Source: Komagataeibacter saccharivorans (GTDB taxonomy: Bacteria; Pseudomonadota; Alphaproteobacteria; Acetobacterales; Acetobacteraceae). Taken from it: a DNA stretch of 64,000 nucleotides. Shown here piece by piece: positions 61,938 to 64,000 of this stretch. The notes under the pieces are model-generated. The model saw nothing but the letters and a program-made list of their open reading frames with translations, made no database searches and was not told where the DNA came from. A program made the position numbers and the translations under genes. The number at the start of each line of letters is the position of its first letter. Position 1 is the first letter of the stretch. The stretch covers positions 1 through 64,000 of the forward strand of contig NZ_NKTY01000008.1 in NCBI RefSeq assembly GCF_003207825.1. Direction: 5' to 3'.

Positions 61938-62279
61938 ATGCGACCTGCACTTGCCCTAACAGCCCTCGTCTCCATGATCGTGGCCACAACCGCAACGGCG
62001 CACGCCATGGACCCGGTCCGACTGGAAGTGAAAGACCATCACTTCACACCGGACCATTTCACCGTGCCTGCCGGTCAGCGCTTCGTGATCGAACTGACCA
62101 ACCATGATGACACGGTGGATGAGTTCGAAAGCTACGACCTGAAGTTTGAAAAGATCGTGGTCGCAGGCGGCACCATTTCGGTTCATGCGGGACCGCTTCA
62201 TCCGGGCACCTACAAATTCTTTGATGACTACCACCCCGACAGCGCCACCGGCACCGTTACCGTAACGGAGGCCCCCTGA
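61938..62279 (+). CDS. periplasmic cupredoxin-domain protein (EfeO N-domain-like)
   Basis: A 113-residue exported protein. A signal peptide ends near ATAHA at about residue 22. The rest is one cupredoxin fold of the EfeO type (VRLEVKDHHFTPDHFTVPAGQRFVIELTNHDDTVDEFESYDL and HPGTYKFFDDYHPDSATGTVTV). Residues such as His, Glu and Asp lie where an iron- or copper-binding site is expected, and no classical His-Cys-His-Met blue-copper set is present. It ends one base before the FTR1 gene, so it probably hands iron to, or oxidises iron for, that permease. Confidence 0.85.
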   Translation: MRPALALTALVSMIVATTATAHAMDPVRLEVKDHHFTPDHFTVPAGQRFVIELTNHDDTVDEFESYDLKFEKIVVAGGTISVHAGPLHPGTYKFFDDYHPDSATGTVTVTEAP

Positions 62280-62280
62280 C

Positions 62281-63111
62281 ATGCTGGGCAGTCTTCTGAT
62301 CGTCTTCCGTGAAGTCATGGAAGCCGGGCTGATCGTGGGGATCGTGCTGGCGGCGACGCAGGGCATTCCCCATCGCGGGCGCTGGGTTGCGGGCGGTATC
62401 GGTGCGGGCATTGCCGGGGCCGGTATTGTGGCGATCTTTGCCGGGGCGCTGTCACAGGCGCTGTCCGGCAACGGGCAGGATGTTTTTTCCGCCACCATCC
62501 TGTGCCTCGCGGTGGTGATGCTGGGCTGGCATATCGTGTGGATGGCGCGGCATGGACGCGAAATGGCACGGGACATGAAGGCGGTCGGGGCCGAAGTCGC
62601 CAGCGGCAACCGCTCCCTGCTGGCCATGGCGGTGGTTGTGGCCGTGGCTGTCCTGCGTGAAGGCATGGAAGTGGTGCTGTTCCTGTATGGTATCGCAATT
62701 TCCAGTGGCACGGGGCCGGTGCCGATGCTGATTGGCGGCATACTGGGCGTGTTTGCCGGTGCGGCCCTGTCCTGGGCGCTGTATCGCGGGCTGGTGGTGA
62801 TCCCCCTGAACCGGCTGTTTGCCGTAACCGGCCTGCTGGTCACGTTCCTTGCTGCGGGCATGGCCAGTCAGGCCGCAGCCCTTCTGGCCAATGACGACCT
62901 GCTGCCCGCACTGGGCTATGACATATGGGATTCATCGTGGCTGCTGTCCGATGGCAGCATGCTGGGCCGTGCGGCGAAGGCACTGATCGGTTATTCGGAC
63001 CGGCCCACGGGCATCCAGATACTGGCATGGATCTGTACCTGCGTGGTGCTGACCGTAACCGGCCATCTGGTGCGCCATCGCACGCCCGCAAAGCCCAGAG
63101 GCGCGGCCTGA
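62281..63111 (+). CDS. FTR1-family iron permease
   Basis: A 276-residue inner-membrane protein with seven helices. The two iron-binding REXXE motifs are seen: REVME at residues 10-14 in helix 1 and REGME at residues 126-130 in helix 4. This is the EfeU/FTR1 arrangement. GGAGG lies 9 bases before the ATG, inside the end of the cupredoxin gene. The pair lacks the EfeB peroxidase and the M75 domain of EfeO, so it is a minimal version of the Efe system. Likely role: uptake of ferrous or ferric iron at acid pH, fitting an acid-producing organism. Confidence 0.9.
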   Translation: MLGSLLIVFREVMEAGLIVGIVLAATQGIPHRGRWVAGGIGAGIAGAGIVAIFAGALSQALSGNGQDVFSATILCLAVVMLGWHIVWMARHGREMARDMKAVGAEVASGNRSLLAMAVVVAVAVLREGMEVVLFLYGIAISSGTGPVPMLIGGILGVFAGAALSWALYRGLVVIPLNRLFAVTGLLVTFLAAGMASQAAALLANDDLLPALGYDIWDSSWLLSDGSMLGRAAKALIGYSDRPTGIQILAWICTCVVLTVTGHLVRHRTPAKPRGAA

Positions 63112-63564
63112 CAGGGACCGCGTACCCGGTTTCATCGCCTGACATAATGGTGGCTGGAGCCGGGTTGCCGCGCATTCTTTCCGTGACATCACGACCTTAA
63201 AAGCAGGGACACGAACCGGACCGGGCATCATGACCCGGCCCGGTCGGGCGGCTTTCATCGGGATCACTTTATCCCCTGCTGACATGATCCTGCCGCCGCA
63301 GAGACAGCGGACATCCTGTCCGCCAGATCGCCACGCAGGGGCGGCGGCCTGTGCCGGGGTCAGGTGCCTTTCTGCCGTCCCCCGGTATTACGGTAGTGGA
63401 GTGCAGGTCTGTCCCGTCAGCAGTCCTGCCTGCCGGAACCGGCGGTTTCCTGCAAAACAGGCCGGCCCCCGTCCATGGGGGAGAGGCGCTTGCCAATATC
63501 ATCCGTGCAGACTGGTTCAGCCCTGCGGTAAAGGTTTACTGCAGAACGCGACTGGAGAAGCAGG
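63112..63564. other. intergenic, no gene seen
   Basis: About 450 bases after the iron permease. It contains one strong hairpin (listed separately). Open frames exist on both strands but look like GC-bias shadows. Confidence 0.4.
63215..63244. terminator. hairpin downstream of the iron permease gene
   Basis: An 11-base arm pair (ACCGGACCGGG with CCCGGCCCGGT, one central mismatch) with an 8-base loop lies about 100 bases after the stop. No T-run follows, so it may be a Rho-assisted or pause site. Confidence 0.4.
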
Positions 63565-63969
63565 ATGACCCGGAAACTCGCAGCGATTACCCTTGCCCTT
63601 GTCATCATTCCCCTGATGGGCCGGGCGCAGTCTTTCGGCGTGAATGGCGGCATGGCCACAGGCACGTTTGGCATGTCGGGCGGTGGCGCGGGTTCCGCGC
63701 AGATGCCGTCCACCCGGTACAGTCCCTACGGCGCGTACGGGCCGCCTGCGATGACCGGGGGACAGGGTGGATATGGCGGGGGGATGATGCCCTACATGTT
63801 CGGCGGCTACATGCCCTATGGCTGGGGTGGCATGAATGGCGGGTATCCGCCTTACGGGCCGCGTACCTATGGCCCCGGCAGCCAGACCATAGTGGATGGA
63901 AAACCGGGATTCCCACCGGCGGACTCCCGCCCGGCATGGGGCAGTCATACAACGGTGGACGGGCAGTAG
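63565..63969 (+). CDS. Gly/Tyr/Pro/Met-rich secreted protein
   Basis: A 134-residue exported protein. A signal peptide (LAAITLALVIIPLMGRAQS) is followed by a low-complexity body made of Gly, Tyr, Pro and Met with short repeats such as GGYGGG, PYMFGGYMPYGWGG and YGPRTYGPG, then a TIVDGKP/TTVDGQ pair near the end. There are no cysteines. GGAGAAGCAGG precedes the ATG. It matches no enzyme. Such proteins may coat the surface or bind metals or polysaccharide. The iron pair upstream suggests a metal link, but that is weak. I am sure only that it is exported. Confidence 0.6.
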   Translation: MTRKLAAITLALVIIPLMGRAQSFGVNGGMATGTFGMSGGGAGSAQMPSTRYSPYGAYGPPAMTGGQGGYGGGMMPYMFGGYMPYGWGGMNGGYPPYGPRTYGPGSQTIVDGKPGFPPADSRPAWGSHTTVDGQ

Positions 63970-64000
63970 ACATTCCGCCGGTCAGGAGTGTTTGACAGTG

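Noticed and set aside
1-64000. tRNA genes, rRNA genes and CRISPR arrays
   Set aside because: While reading I saw no GTTCRA-type T-loop in a cloverleaf context, no rRNA signature and no regularly spaced direct repeats. Without a scan this is not absolute.

Overview
The window looks like chromosomal DNA of an acetic acid bacterium (Acetobacteraceae, Komagataeibacter/Gluconacetobacter type). This is inferred from family content, not from a search. The DNA is GC-rich, and it carries a cyanide-insensitive type bd oxidase with a DUF2474 small subunit, an OprB porin behind a GntP-family permease, several TonB receptors, a giant cyclic beta-1,2-glucan synthase and many ATGA-overlapping operons. No rRNA, recognised tRNA, CRISPR array or complete mobile element was found.

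Layout. 1-1.7 kb: a minus-strand graveyard of antibacterial effector/immunity modules, namely a 5'-truncated lysozyme coupled to a secreted protein, and an orphan RNase A-like toxin domain with its probable immunity gene. 2.0-7.2 kb: a Sad-type succinate-semialdehyde dehydrogenase, then a minus-strand operon (SDR, SRPBCC protein, bdcA-like SDR, aldo/keto reductase) behind a TetR gene. 7.4-12.2 kb: an IS3 scrap, GntP permease plus OprB porin, and a DUF1348/TetR pair with a clear palindromic operator. 12.3-16.9 kb: cioA-cioB-cydX-like and a second Sad-type dehydrogenase. 17.5-23.8 kb: OprO/P-like porin, sbp-cysT-cysW-cysA and a nitroreductase. 23.9-27.7 kb: metQ-metN-metI behind an alpha/beta hydrolase and a peroxiredoxin-like protein that lacks its catalytic cysteine. 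28-34.3 kb: DUF2946 protein plus TonB receptor, a chemoreceptor and PPK2. 34.3-36 kb: an AT-richer island with a broken IS5 transposase, a strongly structured RNA-like element ending in a terminator, and an FkbM methyltransferase. 36.4-40 kb: PiT phosphate transporter, CNNM/CorC protein and free-methionine-sulfoxide reductase. 40.1-48.7 kb: cyclic glucan synthase. 49.4-51.6 kb: a YghA-like SDR plus an AGE-family sugar isomerase. 51.6-61.4 kb: an organosulfur-scavenging cluster (SfnB/DszC-like and NtaA-like monooxygenases, SsuD, FAD protein, MFS carrier, flavin reductase, TonB receptor). 61.9-64 kb: cupredoxin plus FTR1 iron permease and a Gly/Tyr-rich secreted protein.

How it fits together. 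Sulfur is the dominant theme. Sulfate import (cysPTWA behind a porin), methionine import (metNIQ), methionine-sulfoxide repair (fRMsr) and sulfonate/sulfone desulfonation (ssuD/sfnB with a flavin reductase supplying FMNH2) all lie within 45 kb. The other themes are energy and redox (bd oxidase, two SSADHs), phosphate (PPK2, PiT) and envelope (cyclic glucan, porins, TonB receptors). The least ordinary parts are the effector/immunity remnants at the left edge, the structured element near 34.9 kb, the cysteine-less peroxiredoxin, and the porin gene whose stop codon appears to have been lost.
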